From: Sitta carolinensis
Taxonomy: Eukaryota > Chordata > Aves > Passeriformes > Sittidae
Assembly: GCA_032173965.1 (NCBI GenBank)
Contig: JAVUNC010000006.1
Span: 35,311,870 to 35,375,869 of the forward strand
Length of the DNA: 64,000 bases
Direction of reading: 5' to 3'
Below the pieces are notes generated by a model. That model was given only the letters and a program-made list of their open reading frames with translations, searched no databases and was not told the origin of the DNA. Below, piece by piece: positions 46,508-58,366 of this stretch. The position numbers and the translations under genes are program-made. Position 1 is the first letter of the stretch. Every line of letters starts with the position of its first letter.

Positions 46508-48689
46508 TGCTGTTCTGTTCCTTGTAGTCTGTGTCCGTACCAGGTGTCAGTTCTTGAGAACAGCAGGTTAAATGCCTGGGAAGTGCCAGAGAAAAAAGGT
46601 TGATGGCTTTGGAGACATCACACAGCTGCAGTGCCCTGCATTTGCTTATCAATGTATGCTCCTGTCTTGGGTGGTCAAAAATTAAAGTAGGATACTGGAC
46701 TTTCCCATAGCTTTCTGAAGTAGACCTTGAGTTCCAGTTTTGTTTTTTTTTTTTCTCCCTTTGCATAAATTTTTAGGTCTCAAATACAAGCACTATGATA
46801 CAAAGGTAGAGAAATTGAGGGAGCTCTAAAATACCTTTGAAGGCCAATGTTAACAAGTAGCACCTAAACTTCTCTGCACCTGTGCTCTACCCAATAATTG
46901 GTCTCACCATTTAAAAAAAGATGCAATCAGTAACAATTTCCCTTTTGCCAGTCCTTTCTTCCTGTATTCTCTTTAACATTCACTTTTCATTGCTATTTCT
47001 ACCTGCCCCAATCTGTGGCTTAGGGCTGCTGCCTCTCCCAGGTACTCAGACACAGGAACAGTAGTCGTGCACTAAAGGGCATCATTAAAATGTCTTCTTG
47101 GTTAGAAACTGTGCTCTCACCACAATGGAAAAGCCTGCATTAGGGGCTACAGATGAAACTCCTGGGCTTAGTTTTTATTTATGCTGATGTTTTAGTTCTT
47201 TATTCATAAATGCTGCACAAAACATTGCTGTGGAAAAAAGTAGTCCTTTTTACCCCACTGTCTGACGGAGCCATTTGTACTTGAATGATGAAATGCTGTC
47301 AGTTGAGTTGCATCATTGTTACAACTACTCTTGCATACCTAGAAATGATAAAGTGTACAGAAATGCAGAGAAAAAAGAACATGAAGTCCTTCTGCAGCTA
47401 AGCTTAGATGAAAACTCTGCAGGAGCTTTAGACACTAGGTGGATCAAGGATAAAAGAATGGCTTGAAGATTGTTGTCTTCTGGCCAGCCCTAAGACATGT
47501 AAGCACCTTTTTCTTTGATCCCATTAATCTTTACTTCAAATGACCAAAAGTCCCACTTTGCTTTGTAAATAAACAGAATCCTACCTTTGAGAGAAAGAGG
47601 AGTGATGACAAAACTGTAGCTTTAAAGATAAGAGGCCGTTTTGTTAGAGCAAAGTAACACTAGCAGGCTTTTGTCTATTTGAAAAAAAAATTGATGTTAT
47701 GATGCATGTACTCATGCCCCACATGGTCAGAAAAGTCTTTAAGCTGGAGATCACCACTGCTGACTGCTCCCAGGTTTGTTACATCTAAAGGTGTAACATA
47801 CTTAATGGTGCATGACTGCCTTGTTCTGCTGCTGCTTGTGCCAAGACTCAAGCCTAGCACAAAGTAAAATGTGACGAGAGAAAAAAATTCTATCAGAACT
47901 AAACCCTCAGAAAAAGTCCCCAAACCTTGCAGTGTTGATTTATCTTATCAGTGATGTGGGTCAGGCTTGCATATCAAGGTCTTTAAACAACTTACAATTT
48001 AAGCACCACCTTAAAGTAAATGTGAATAGAAGAGAGAAAGCCTGAAGTCCAAGGCAACCTGAATTTGCTCTTGGATGTGCAGATAAACTGATTTTATATA
48101 TATAATATAGGTAACATTTATCTAGAATGTTTTTTTCCCCACTATCTGATAGGAGTGCCTGCACAATGAGAGAAACCAGTTCTGTGGACTGGACTGACTG
48201 CTCCAGTTGCTGCATACTGGAGTGTGTGATTCTCTGGTTCTTTACCAGACATTTCACTGTGGATCCACACAAACTTATGGTTTAGGCAGACAAGTGCTTT
48301 CTTTGTGAAAGGTCTGTTTTAATCCGTTTATTTCCTTTTTCAAGTTGCATCTACTCAGAAAAAAAGTCACTGATGTTGAGACAGTTCATCAACAGGAAGT
48401 ATGGTCAAGGAACTGTTTTTATTTATTTCTCCATTACTTGTATTACAGAAAAAGAGCAGGTCATTACTTATGCCTTTCTGTGAGGTTCACTGCTGTGGTG
48501 TTTTCCTACAGTATTTTTTCATTTACAGAATCTGAAGGTGAAATTCTTATTAACCTTTAATCAGGCTCCTGTTGACAAGAAGCCAAAGTTTGCTGAGTGA
48601 CTTTTTTTACAATGTACAAGTCACAAGTGTAGAGATAGGTAGGGAAAAAGAACCCTAAATTCCCATTATTGGCCAAGAATGGAGAACTT

Positions 48690-49130
48690 GGAATGGAGGG
48701 CCCCAAGAGTGGGTGAAGTTCTGTCTGAGGAGCAAGTTTTCATACCAGTCCCTCTGCGTCAGAATTCCTCATAAAGCAGAAACAACAGTTCCCTAGGACA
48801 TACTTTCTGTTCAGCTCTCTGCTGTATGATTGGAGAGGGAGTTTCCCTGAGGATGGGAGAAGGTCTGTGATCACCTGTGATTGAGGACAAACCCTCCCTG
48901 CACTGTGGCCACATCTGGCTCAGCCCTGTGGCCACATCTTTTCAACAAGACAGGCTCTGATGGGGGGATGAAGAATTCCTCACATTCTCACCTGCTTTTC
49001 AGTGAGCCAGAGAACTCATGCTGCATACCAGATTTATAAGGCAGCCAACGGAGTGTGGCAGATGAAAGGCTGGTGCATCTGCCCAGCCACATGTACGTGG
49101 CTAAAATAAACTCTGGTCTCCTGTCGTAAT
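48690..49130 (+). mobile_element. possible degraded LTR-like segment
   Basis: GC-richer block with a TATA-like tttataagg near 49032, followed about 65 bases later by AATAAA in ctaaaataaactctgg, the spacing seen in U3-R of many LTRs. No clear TG...CA ends or target duplication were found, so this is tentative. Confidence 0.25.
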
Positions 49131-50122
49131 CAATAAATGAAATTTATTATTGTGGATAAGGCACCCAGTAAAGTGCCTTTTGCTTTCTTTGGGAATTGTG
49201 TTCTGTACAGCAGTGCTGTGATTGTGTCAGACGTGTTTTTCTCTGACTGGCTTCCTCTAGCTGTTTTCTGACATTTCTTTTTGTCTAAATGTTTATGCTT
49301 CACAAGTGAAGCAGTGCTCTGTGTCTATAGGGGGTACCTGAAGCTGCAGTGGGCCATCTGGCTGATGGAGTTGGTCGATGCTCACGAGGCACAGGGGAGG
49401 CAGGTGGTGGCAGTTGTCATGTAAGAACGGGTGAGCTTGGGCTTGTCTTTGGAGGAAGAAGGTTAAAAACTGACCCTAGGAGATATTAGGTGACAGATTA
49501 GATTCCTAAGACTTCTTCTAGTTCCTCACCTAGAGCAAGACAATGTAACTTGCCACCCTTTCCTCAGAACCTGTTGAGCTCATTCTGCAGCAATGGGAAT
49601 GTCAGGCAATAGCTGTACTCTGATTATACAATCACATTGGGGATGATTTCGTGCAATGCACGTGCTAACTTAAATTTAAACTTTAACCAGAAGATACCCC
49701 ACCTCTTTTCCATTTGCTGTACAAGGTGCCTTATGTGTCTTCTAGATAGTCCTAGTCATCAAACAGTAAGGAACTCAGTCCTTTTCCAGAACCAAAGCTT
49801 GATGCACAATGCTATGCCATGGTTGTCATCAGTGCAAGAAATTGAACTTTGCAGTCTCATTCAGTTAAGAACTGAAAATAAACTACGACAGTCATTAATC
49901 TACACAGGTTTGATAGAAGTTGGATTTTCTTCTTGTGAAATAGTTTGATTTTTCATTTGTGGCCTTCTGCGAGTAGTAACATAGTACACTACATGGTGAA
50001 ACTCTTTGTCCATTCTGGAAGAGGACATTGTTTGATGTTAAATTTATGTTAAGTTGTTGAATTCTTGCTGACTACAAAATCTCAGATCTTTATCGCAGAA
50101 TGACAACTACACTATCAATTAA

Positions 50123-50128
50123 TTTATT
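50123..50128 (-). terminator. candidate SPATA7 poly(A) signal
   Basis: TTTATT on the + strand reads AATAAA on the SPATA7 strand, about 310 bases downstream of the SPATA7 stop codon. It is the nearest canonical signal noticed. Confidence 0.45.
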
Positions 50129-50438
50129 TAAAGCAATAAATATTTCATAACTTATTATTACAGCTCTAAAAAATATAAATCTAATTTTAATATTCTCAAG
50201 TTTGTTTCACGTTATCCAGTTATAGGCAAAATACACAAAATTCTTCTGATAACTAACCCTTTATCCTTTAAGGTCTAATTTACACAGAGGTTAATGCCCA
50301 ATTAATGGTATACTGCTAGAGAGATCTTAGCAATATTTAAACAGAAATAACTGAAAATAAACTGAAGAATTTACTACCGGTTGACAAATAGCACAGAAGG
50401 AGCTCTATCCCTGTTTAACAAGTAAGTTTTGGTTACAG

Positions 50439-50924
50439 TTACGAATAGTTACGTGAGATGTGAAGGGTATCTGCAAAGTCTTCCTCAAGTTCACCAAGTT
50501 CCTTATTGACTTCCAAATCACTGTCACAAGCAATCAAGTTTTCACAGGAGGATGAAGTGTCTAGGTGTTCTTCAAATTCCTCATCACAGAAATTGCACTC
50601 TGTCCCAGCATCTGTAATTTCTGTGGTATCTCCTGAAGAGTCCTCCCTGCTCTGTATCTCTCTTGACCTTTGGCTCCATGACCGTGATTGACATTTGTTT
50701 GGTTCCTTTAATGACAACTCCATGGTCTCAAGGAATTCTTCACTTTTTGTAGCTTTCCTCAGCCTATGATCTTTAGCGGTAAACTCAAGCTCTTCCATCT
50801 TATCAAACTTCTGCAGATCCAGGGGGTCCAAGGCTTCCTGGCCTGCGTGGATTAGCTCTGTCTCGCTGTCCTGGCCACAGCCCAGGTCTGCTTTCAGCAC
50901 CTCCAACATCTGGCGCATTTTGCC
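50439..50924 (-). CDS. SPATA7: SPATA7 terminal coding exon
   Basis: Encodes GKMRQMLEVLKADLGCGQDS and on to ...LHISRNYS, 161 residues, with TAA at 50441-50439. Acceptor cccttag at 50925. The first 15 residues match the conserved family core (KMRxxLxVLKxDLG). The rest is acidic, Ser-rich and poorly conserved. Confidence 0.94.
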   Translation of the reverse strand, partial: GKMRQMLEVLKADLGCGQDSETELIHAGQEALDPLDLQKFDKMEELEFTAKDHRLRKATKSEEFLETMELSLKEPNKCQSRSWSQRSREIQSREDSSGDTTEITDAGTECNFCDEEFEEHLDTSSSCENLIACDSDLEVNKELGELEEDFADTLHISRNYS

Positions 50925-53900
50925 CTAAGGGGTGAAGGAAGCAAAGGGTGACACTCCTCCAGCCCCATGGCACCTGAGCACTGCTCAGACTCAGGGCTCA
51001 ACTCTGACAGAAGGAAAGGGAGGCTGCCTGCAATCAAGTGACTAAATTAAATAAACACTGAGTGTCACCAAACTGAATTGACTGTTGTCCATTCTTTGTC
51101 ACTGTACCTGTGACTCCTGATCTGCCATGATCCATGAGTGAGAGGCTCCCCACTGAGTATTCTGGTTACCTTTACCCTCAAATATACCAGTGCATTTGGC
51201 CTGCTCCTTGGAAACGTCACCTAAATCATATGCAGAGACTATTATAAGGGCCGCACAAACCTCATCAAGGCGGTTCTTATTTTCTTCTATATGGCACTCA
51301 AACAGTTGATCCAGAACCCTACAAATAAAAAATCAAATTATTTCACAGGACGAGAAACAGCTTTTACCAGATGCACATAACCTAATGACCATAGGCTTTT
51401 ATTTTTCTCTCCTACCGGAATGGCACCTCTAAGACTGTTTCAATTCCACTCTGTCACAGAGAGGGCTACCTATAGTTAGCAACCCACTGGAAACATGCTC
51501 AGCAGGCAGACCTGGCTTTGGGCAGCACATGGTAACCGTGGGGTCACTTGTAGCAGAACTATGTGTGTGTGTGTGTGTGTGATCTGCTGGGCCTATGTGC
51601 TGGGAGAAATCGACAATCCAGGGGTGATTCTACTGGTGTGCTGAAGTATCCAAAATCTCTTGGATGCACCATAATGGCTGCTATACACAAGAATAAATAA
51701 AGAGAAGAAATAAAGTACAGCTTCAGTAAAAAAAAAATCTAGAGAAAAGTCCTCAGTCCTGAGAGCTCTCTACCATTTCTTAGGCTCAATGAGAAAAAAA
51801 AATTCTGTAAAGAAAGTGGTCTGTGACAACTAAAGTACACAGTCACTGGAACAAAATTCCAGAAAGTCAAGTGAATTTAAACCAGCTTACATGAGAAATT
51901 ATTAAAAAAAAAAAAAAAAAGTGCAAGAAGGTTTCTAATAGAAGAAAACATTACTGTAGAAGAGCCATAGGGAGACTGCTCTCAAAAATGAAGATTAATT
52001 TTTTTACTTGGTGTATTTTGTATTTTCATTAACAGCCTTGACATAAAAAGGAAAAAAAAAATTAGCGCATAGAAAAGGAAAAACAGTTGGGGACATTATC
52101 AACCCAGAGCAAGATCAGAATATTATGAAATTAGACTGCCTTGATGCATTTCAAAAATGAATTAAGATTCTGTATATATATTCTGTATATGTACAGAAAT
52201 ACTGCAATGATTTTTGCATAAATTGATTGATCTTTATTAGAAAGAACCAGTATCATATTGAAAAAAAATATGATTTAGAAGCTGGTGAACATTTATCTGA
52301 GAGGGAATGTAACCCTTGCAACCCATGTTGAAGACTGAATTCAGAAAGAACAGAAAGAAGGACAGAAGGGGGTCAAAGGACCTGTTGTGTAAAAGATAAG
52401 TAACTCGGTTTATTTAGCAAAACAGATGTTGCAGACTAAAATGAATTCTTAGTATTATTCCACCTAGGGGTCCAGGCCAGTTTTTAACTGAAGCTTTTAT
52501 CTCATGGTACACAGCAGCAGATCAAAGTCGATGACCCACAGGTATTTCCTACTTCCCCTTTCTTACATAAAGCAAAAAAGAAGGGGAAACAAAACAAAAG
52601 CAAGGGCTAACTGTGTGTATTCATGCATAAAGAAATTATTACTAATCACTACTTCCCTTACTTATGGAGTTCATGGGTTTCTGACATAGCATTTAAAAAT
52701 TGAAAACAACTGTAACTTACCTGTTAGAAAATAACCCAAGTCTAAGAATTTCATTTGTTACATCTTCAATGAAATTTAAATATAAAAGCTTCTCTTCTCT
52801 GCAGGGAGAACAGAAATCCCAATGTTAAATGCTTTACCATAGAAACACATATGACGTATTTTAGTAGGTTTAATCACCTTCACAGGAAAGGCCACTAAGA
52901 AGATTTAGTAGTTCTTGTATCAGCAGTTATTTTTCATAAAAGGTAAGGTTATCATGACAAACTAAGCCTTTTGTTCAATCTGGATAATAAATAAAAAACT
53001 GCAAAGTATGAGACTGTTAGAAAGGCGGTCACAGTGCTTTGTCTTTACGCTACCTTTCTGTTGTGGTATAAATTAGCACAGAGATCCCAAGTGAGGGAAT
53101 CAGTGAAACCTGGCAAGTGTTCAGAACCTGCATTGCACTCAAAGGGGAGCTAATTGGGAAGAAAGTGCACAACTGGAGTTTAATGCTCTGGGAAAAGGCT
53201 TCCAAAGGAGCTTCTAGAGAACCTGACTGCAGCTGAAAATTGCTGGTCCTAAATGGAAGCTGAGAAGGATTTAACTGCCTATTTGGCAGCATCCACTAAT
53301 TTCAACATATCTCCTTGGTGTACAAAATTTCCTGTGAGATGTGACTTTTATCTCTATTTTAATACCTATAAAAGAGCTGTTGATGCCAATTACTCTAAAT
53401 CAGACACTCTCCAAAAGTCTGGAGTTCTGCTTGAAAGACAACAGGAAAGAAACCCCACAAAAAATGTTACAGTGCTGTTTCTCTTTCAAAGCATCTTTCT
53501 AAGTCTCCTGAAGCATCCAGTAAAACTCTATTGAGTCATTCTTCAGTCTTAATAAACATAATATAAAAAATGGAGTACCTTTTGCATGATTTTCATTACA
53601 TAAAATTTGTTGTCGTGCCTAAAAATTACAATTTTGGTTCCCTCTATCGTCAAGAAAGTTACCTACAGCTGGTATTTGAGACCTCTATTATAAGCTTTAA
53701 GTTAGGCAAACACAAACCTGTCTTAAAGCACAAAGAATTAAATGAATTTTCCAAGGCCACTTGATGAAGCATTAGTACTGTTTCTGAATATAAATCAAAA
53801 CTCTTCTAATTTTCACCAAATTTCAGTGCAGAAATGTGGTAAGAATGCCTTTCAATTTGGTGTTTCATTTGCCAATATTTGCTTCAGAGATTACAGACCT

Positions 53901-56900
53901 AAAAAGAAATGGAAACAAACTATAGGCACTGAACAATCTTCTGAAGTTATAATGAATTTTCTTTGTTTTTAAATTCACATAAAATTATTAAAGTATTGTA
54001 TGTTTCAAGTCCATCTGTTTTGCGGAAGCTTTCTAGTTTGATGTTGTACATGAGCAGAAAAATGGTTTAAGCATACTTACTCATTATCGACAGTCCTCAT
54101 TGGTGAAGACTCCTGAGAACACCTTGATGTCTCTCTAATCATAAAATCAGAGGGCAAGAAAAAGAACAGCATTCTAAACACCTTGCACGTAATTTTCTTC
54201 TCAACCCATGGAGTGCCATTACATGATTTTCTTTTGAAAAAAACCAAACCCATCATAACACCCCTAAACCCTGCTCCAGTAGCAAAATCCCCTGCTGGCA
54301 CTGAAACCTGAAAGACTATGGTTCAAGAGTATTACACCACCTCACTTGATGCAGTGCTCAGAAGACCTCGGTGTTACTTCAGATGGTGTCCAATTCCATA
54401 AGAATGCTTTTTTAACTCTGTCGTGGTTTCAATTCAAAACTAGGCAGAAACACTAATTTTTGTTTTGGATTGATTTTTGCCAATTTCAAAGTTTCTAATC
54501 AAGAGCAAAGCAGGCTTAAGTTTAAAAGTAATAAGACTTTATTAACTAACACTAAAAGAAAGAAAAACAACAAGCATGAGGATGGAACTTTTAAAACACT
54601 CTTCCTCTCTCCCCACACTTTCTTTTCTCTTAACCAACAATGTAAAGAAAACAACACTTAGAAATCTTAGTTAGTTTTCTACTTCTAAAATAGTATTTTT
54701 TAGTTTATTTAGGGAGGGAAGCACCTCTCGTTCACTATGGTCAATTTCCCCACAAGAAAACAGTTCTCTTGTGAATCCATTTTTCATGAACATGAAACTG
54801 CCCAAATCCTTTTGTGTTCATGAAACTCCTCCCATGTTCACAGTTGTGTCTCTGGGCCACATCGATGTATGGGGGCTTATTTTAAAGATAAACACGTTCA
54901 AAACAAAGGTTCTCTTTGTCTTTGGGACCACCTTCACCTCTAAGGAAAAGAGATTCACTTTTTCTTCGAGGGCAAAGAGTCTTTATCACTTCATCTCTCT
55001 GTTCAACTCTGTTCATGAAATCAACAGTCCCCTCAACATTTCATTCCTTTGCTCAGGTCTACAATTTGAACTCTTTTATCTCCCCCATACTTTATGGTTT
55101 AAAGGAAACATTTCAGTATGTTATAACCAACAGTATGTTATAGCTTGCAAGAGTCTTTTACAGCTCAAAAGCAACTTTCCACCCTCTTTCCACCTGGACT
55201 TTCACTCTTTCTTGACTGACTTTGATACTTCATATGGCCTTTACACATCTACATTCTAATTTTCTCTCACTGGAGAGAGGATGGAGGCTTTCCGAGTCTT
55301 ATCTGTGTACTGGTGCACTGAAGAGAGTTTAACAAGAGACAGTGTCTGGCCACGACAGTCCATGGTGTTATATATCACAGCTGTGCTGGGGGGGCTCTCA
55401 GAGGGTTCAGACCCAGAAGGCAGCCGCAGAAAAGTTGGACAGATTCCCAAAATTTCTTTTCTACCCCACGGTCTCATCAGGTGCTCCAGGCTGCCTCATT
55501 GTGCCTCCCCCTCTCTCCCCAGGCTCCCAGAGGCAGGTTCAGCCCGGGCCAGCAGCAGAGCAGACTCTGTGCTGGCAGATGTTCCCAGATCAGCTGCCCC
55601 TGCCTGGCCCCCGTGGCCTCCCCCTCTCCCCCACTCAGCCAGGGCAGAGAGGGCAGAGGTGTGTGCTCTGACAGCCGGGAGGAAAGAGACCTGCCCGGGC
55701 TGCTTTCAGAGGGAATAACAACTAGAAAATGCTTTCCCATTGGTCCAATAAAATGTCAATCTCAAACCCAGTCAGCTCACTTCCCTGGGCTGGTCAAACC
55801 AACACAAACTCAAGAGTACATTTTTTTTTCCTCAGACAGAAATGCCTTTGTATGAAAAGGCCAGAGAGCAAATCAGCGAGTCATGCATGATGCTTAGGTC
55901 AGCAATGAGGAGAATCAACCTGGAGCCCTTGGGTTCTGGCCTGATTTCCAACACTGCTCTTGTATGGTAGCAATCACAGTTATTAAGTTTTCAGAAAAAG
56001 ATGTGGGAAATGCTCCTGCAATGCAGTGTTTAGTTATAGCACTATATAGTCTGTGAGTTCAGATGTACAGAACTAACAACGGTATTAATGTGTCATCACC
56101 TAATTCTGACATAAATACTCATATATGTCAGAGCTCTCTTTCTTAATTGGCTTCCCAGTAGTGCTTATCACAAGAAAATAATGAATTTTGAAGTTGGGAA
56201 AGGCCATTGATATAAAAAACCCAACAAAAGTCCTGTGAGAGGAAGACTTATAAAGCGAAATGCTAGTGAAGACTTATGGCCTACGGACCAGCTGTATAGA
56301 ATGGAACATTTCAAATATTCCCACCTGCTGTAAATCACGCACCTTAGGATGGAGCATTGAAAATCATCTATTCCTCTCTCAGGCTCATCCAAAATATATC
56401 CTTCATCTTCAACCTACAACACAGAAATAAAAATCCTTGTTATCAGTGCAAATACACAGCAAATTTTACCATTAAAATGAATCTAGTAACTCTCTGTGAT
56501 TAAGCAGCCCTAGAAATTCCATGTCTTTTCTGAGAAACTCTGGGTAAACAGACAAAAGGGATACCTTCTTCTGCTGGAAAGTCATGTACAAATTATCTAT
56601 GACCCCAGCAGATAATAGTGCACTTATAGAAACAATTAAAAAAATTTAAAGCGATCTCTTCATGTGCCTCAGTGGGTTTTTTTATAGTTTCTACTGAATG
56701 TTCTGAAATTTTCTCCCCTCTATGGAACTAATTCATGTCATGGCAATAGAGAGAACACCAAAATCAGCTGTTCACTGCTGTGACAGTGATGAAGTGATTA
56801 CCCCATAGTGATGGTGGCAGGTGTGGGAAGAGTACCCATGTTACAGACACGTTACCTTTGATGTGATCGTCTGCTCGTCACACGTAACTTTTCTCACACA

Positions 56901-58366
56901 CACTTTGTCCGCAGATGGACAGCTACAAAATGTAGAGAGAGATTAGATTTCCAAGTAGACTACTTTCAGTATATGCAGGATGAAAATACCAGTGCAACTA
57001 TGGAAATGTCTCATTGGCCTGAACAGAATGCAGTACCAAACAGCAGAAAATTTCTGTCAGATATGCAAGTGATCCAAATTAATTATTTAGCTGCATATTA
57101 GCAGGGGATATCTAAATTATTCAAAATAATCATCCAGAATTAAGAATGGAGATGATCCTAAAATTAAAAGTGCACCAGGGAAAACAGACGACCCAGAAAA
57201 TCAACAGTTGCAATACAGAGACAAAGCTATAATTCCAGACTGGAGCTGGACATGCAGGCATGGAGGACACAAAAGGGAAAAGATTTCTCTTTACAAGGTA
57301 GTAAACCAAAACTAAACCAGAACTGTTCGATTTGCTAAGAAGTTCAGTGCAAGAGAAGGACACTAATTTTGTTTAAAATATTTTATACAGGGTATATCTG
57401 AAGGTATTTAAACTCAAGTGATAAAAAACAATGAAGATCTGCATTCAAGAGTTAAAAAAGGATATTTGCAAGATGTATTAATTAAAAGACTGGAAAGTAT
57501 GAGACTACAGGGGCAATAGTGGGGAACTACTTGCATGCTTATATTGGTTAATTCTTTACAAAACAGAACTATAAATCAGAGAGCATAGGGAAGAGAGAGG
57601 GAATGATTATCATCAGCAGATGTGAGATTCCACAGTTTGAATTTAGTGGCACTTCATATCCAATCTGTAAAAATTAAACCAGTTGTTCCAGAAAGAAGAC
57701 AGCAAAATATGACAGTGAAAAAAAGGATACTAATATTCTCATCTAGCTTTTGCTAAGGTATATCCAGAATAACAGAATAATTATTCTGGTCTTATACAAA
57801 TGTAATGAGAGCAAAACATCTTGCTTTAATGAAGATACTGTTATGATAACATCTAAATCCCAGAGTTTCAAAATAAAGTTTCAATCTCTGTACCTGGTCA
57901 TATCAGTCTGTGTTTCAGCTTCCACACGGTGCTTGTGGTGAATTTTATTCCTCCATCGAGGAGGAGTGTAATACCTGTAGTCTGACAGGAAAGATTTAGC
58001 CTCTGATACTAAGGTGCGTGGAGTAAAAGGTTTTCGGCTTTTAGTGAAGCATTCAGAGTGCCTCTCTAGAAGATCCCCGCTGCTCGCTCTGGGGTTGTTT
58101 CCTTGAGACCTCTGGGAACAACCAACGCTCACAAAACTCTCGGTGGAGTGGCTGCGTGGAAGTCCAGCACTTTTGCATGGTGGCCTGGACACAGAGATAT
58201 TTGAGTTTGAGGATGATGTCTTGTGTGTATTTGGAGAACATTTCCTGGTGCATTTTACTGGATGGCAGTGAACCAAGCAGTGCTCGCCATGAGGACATGG
58301 TGCTCTTGACAGGCACTGTGCGTGCCTAGCACAGGGGAAGAGACTGTCTTCTACTTCCAGGAAACT
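50439..58366 (-). CDS. SPATA7: SPATA7, last seven coding exons (5' part not found)
   Basis: In mammals SPATA7 sits in the photoreceptor connecting cilium with RPGRIP1, and its loss causes Leber congenital amaurosis. Exons on the - strand, in transcript order: 58366-57894, 56922-56856, 56413-56343, 54134-54081, 52798-52721, 51318-51261, 50924-50439. All introns are GT-AG and phases agree throughout. Recognised family segments are GDLLERHSE, PFTPRTL, AKSFLSDYRYYTP and EAETQT in the first, EEKLLYLNFIEDVTNEILRL in the fifth, and KMRQMLEVLKADLGC at the start of the last. The last exon ends in an acidic Glu/Asp-rich tail of about 130 residues. N-terminal exons are missing and probably lie beyond 64000. 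The gene converges on PTPN21 as in mammals. An LTR sits in the intron between the third and fourth of these exons. Confidence 0.95.
51261..51318 (-). CDS. SPATA7: SPATA7 exon (RVLDQLFECHIEENKNRLDE)
   Basis: 58 bases. It aligns with the mammalian RFLERLFERHIKQNK region. Acceptor tttgtag at 51319, donor GTTTGT at 51260; enters in phase 2 and leaves in phase 0. Confidence 0.92.
51319..52720 (-). other. SPATA7 intron with TG microsatellite
   Basis: 1.4 kb AT-rich intron containing a (TG)10 run at 51562-51581 and an A run at about 51902-51920. No other feature recognised. Confidence 0.7.
51562..51581. repeat. (TG)n dinucleotide microsatellite
   Basis: Ten uninterrupted TG units inside a SPATA7 intron; likely length-polymorphic. 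Confidence 0.95.
52721..52798 (-). CDS. SPATA7: SPATA7 exon (EEKLLYLNFIEDVTNEILRL)
   Basis: 78 bases encoding the most conserved SPATA7 helix, continuing GLFSN and part of Arg. Acceptor ctgcag at 52799, donor GTAAGT at 52720. Confidence 0.95.
52799..54080 (-). other. SPATA7 intron, nothing recognised
   Basis: 1.3 kb. Short open frames at 53050-53292 and 53253-53972 have no similarity or splice support. Confidence 0.6.
54081..54134 (-). CDS. SPATA7: SPATA7 small exon (ETSRCSQESSPMRTVDNE)
   Basis: 54 bases. Acceptor atgattag at 54135, donor GTAAGT at 54080. It enters in phase 2 (completing an Arg) and leaves in phase 2. The phases tie it to both neighbours. Confidence 0.88.
54419..55806 (-). 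mobile_element. solo LTR, ERVL-like, 5-bp target duplication
   Basis: Read on the - strand the element begins TGTGTTGGTTTGACC and ends GAAACCACGACA, termini typical of avian ERVL-type LTRs. It is flanked by exact 5-bp duplications AACTC at 54414-54418 and 55807-55811. A TATA-like TATATAA lies at 55374-55368 and AATAAA at 54543-54538, both in - orientation. No internal retroviral genes are present, so it is a solo LTR of 1388 bp left by recombination. It shares the SPATA7 orientation and lies in its intron, 285 bases upstream of the 54-base exon. Open frames inside it are spurious. Confidence 0.88.
56343..56413 (-). CDS. SPATA7: SPATA7 exon (VEDEGYILDEPERGIDDFQC)
   Basis: 71 bases, acidic, continuing SIL and part of an Arg codon. 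Acceptor ttgtag at 56414, donor GTGCGT at 56342; phase 0 in, phase 2 out. Similarity to mammalian SPATA7 is weak; the call rests on splice sites and phase. Confidence 0.85.
56856..56922 (-). CDS. SPATA7: SPATA7 exon (CPSADKVCVRKVTCDEQTIT)
   Basis: 67 bases. Acceptor ttttgtag at 56923, donor GTAACG at 56855; phase 2 in, phase 0 out. Open and phase-compatible; weak family similarity. Confidence 0.83.
56923..57893 (-). other. SPATA7 intron, nothing recognised
   Basis: About 1 kb of AT-rich sequence. The open frame at 57130-57363 (-) has no similarity. Confidence 0.6.
57894..58366 (-). CDS. SPATA7: SPATA7 large middle exon with Cys/His-rich start
   Basis: 473 bases. Acceptor after a T-rich tract (ttttttctag, AG at 58368-58367), donor GTACAG at 57893; phase 0 in, phase 2 out. 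An in-frame TAG directly before the acceptor rules out a longer exon on this frame. The C-terminal half has the family motifs SGDLLERHSECF, PFTPRTLVSEAKSFL and YRYYTP, then EAETQTDMT. The N-terminal 43 residues carry seven Cys and five His (58333-58238), which I do not recall from mammalian SPATA7. Confidence 0.93.

Larger units (their letters stand above)
36863..50438. other. intergenic interval and probable 3' UTRs of PTPN21 and SPATA7
   Basis: 13.6 kb between the two stop codons. The left part must hold the PTPN21 3' UTR and the right end the SPATA7 3' UTR. Canonical AATAAA signals on the + strand include about 40060 and 43162; an ATTAAA lies near 37449. A GC-richer block (about 44700-46500) has overlapping short open frames on both strands, and 48690-49130 has LTR-like signals. 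No conserved gene is recognised. Confidence 0.6.

Noticed and set aside
54771..55259. 162-codon + strand open frame
   Set aside because: Lies wholly inside the solo LTR, antisense to it, with no recognisable protein.
54419..55357. Shorter LTR bounded by TGTCGTGG and an inverted CCACGACA
   Set aside because: No target duplication flanks 55357. Extending to 55806 gives canonical termini and an exact AACTC duplication, so the inner inverted copy is probably coincidental.
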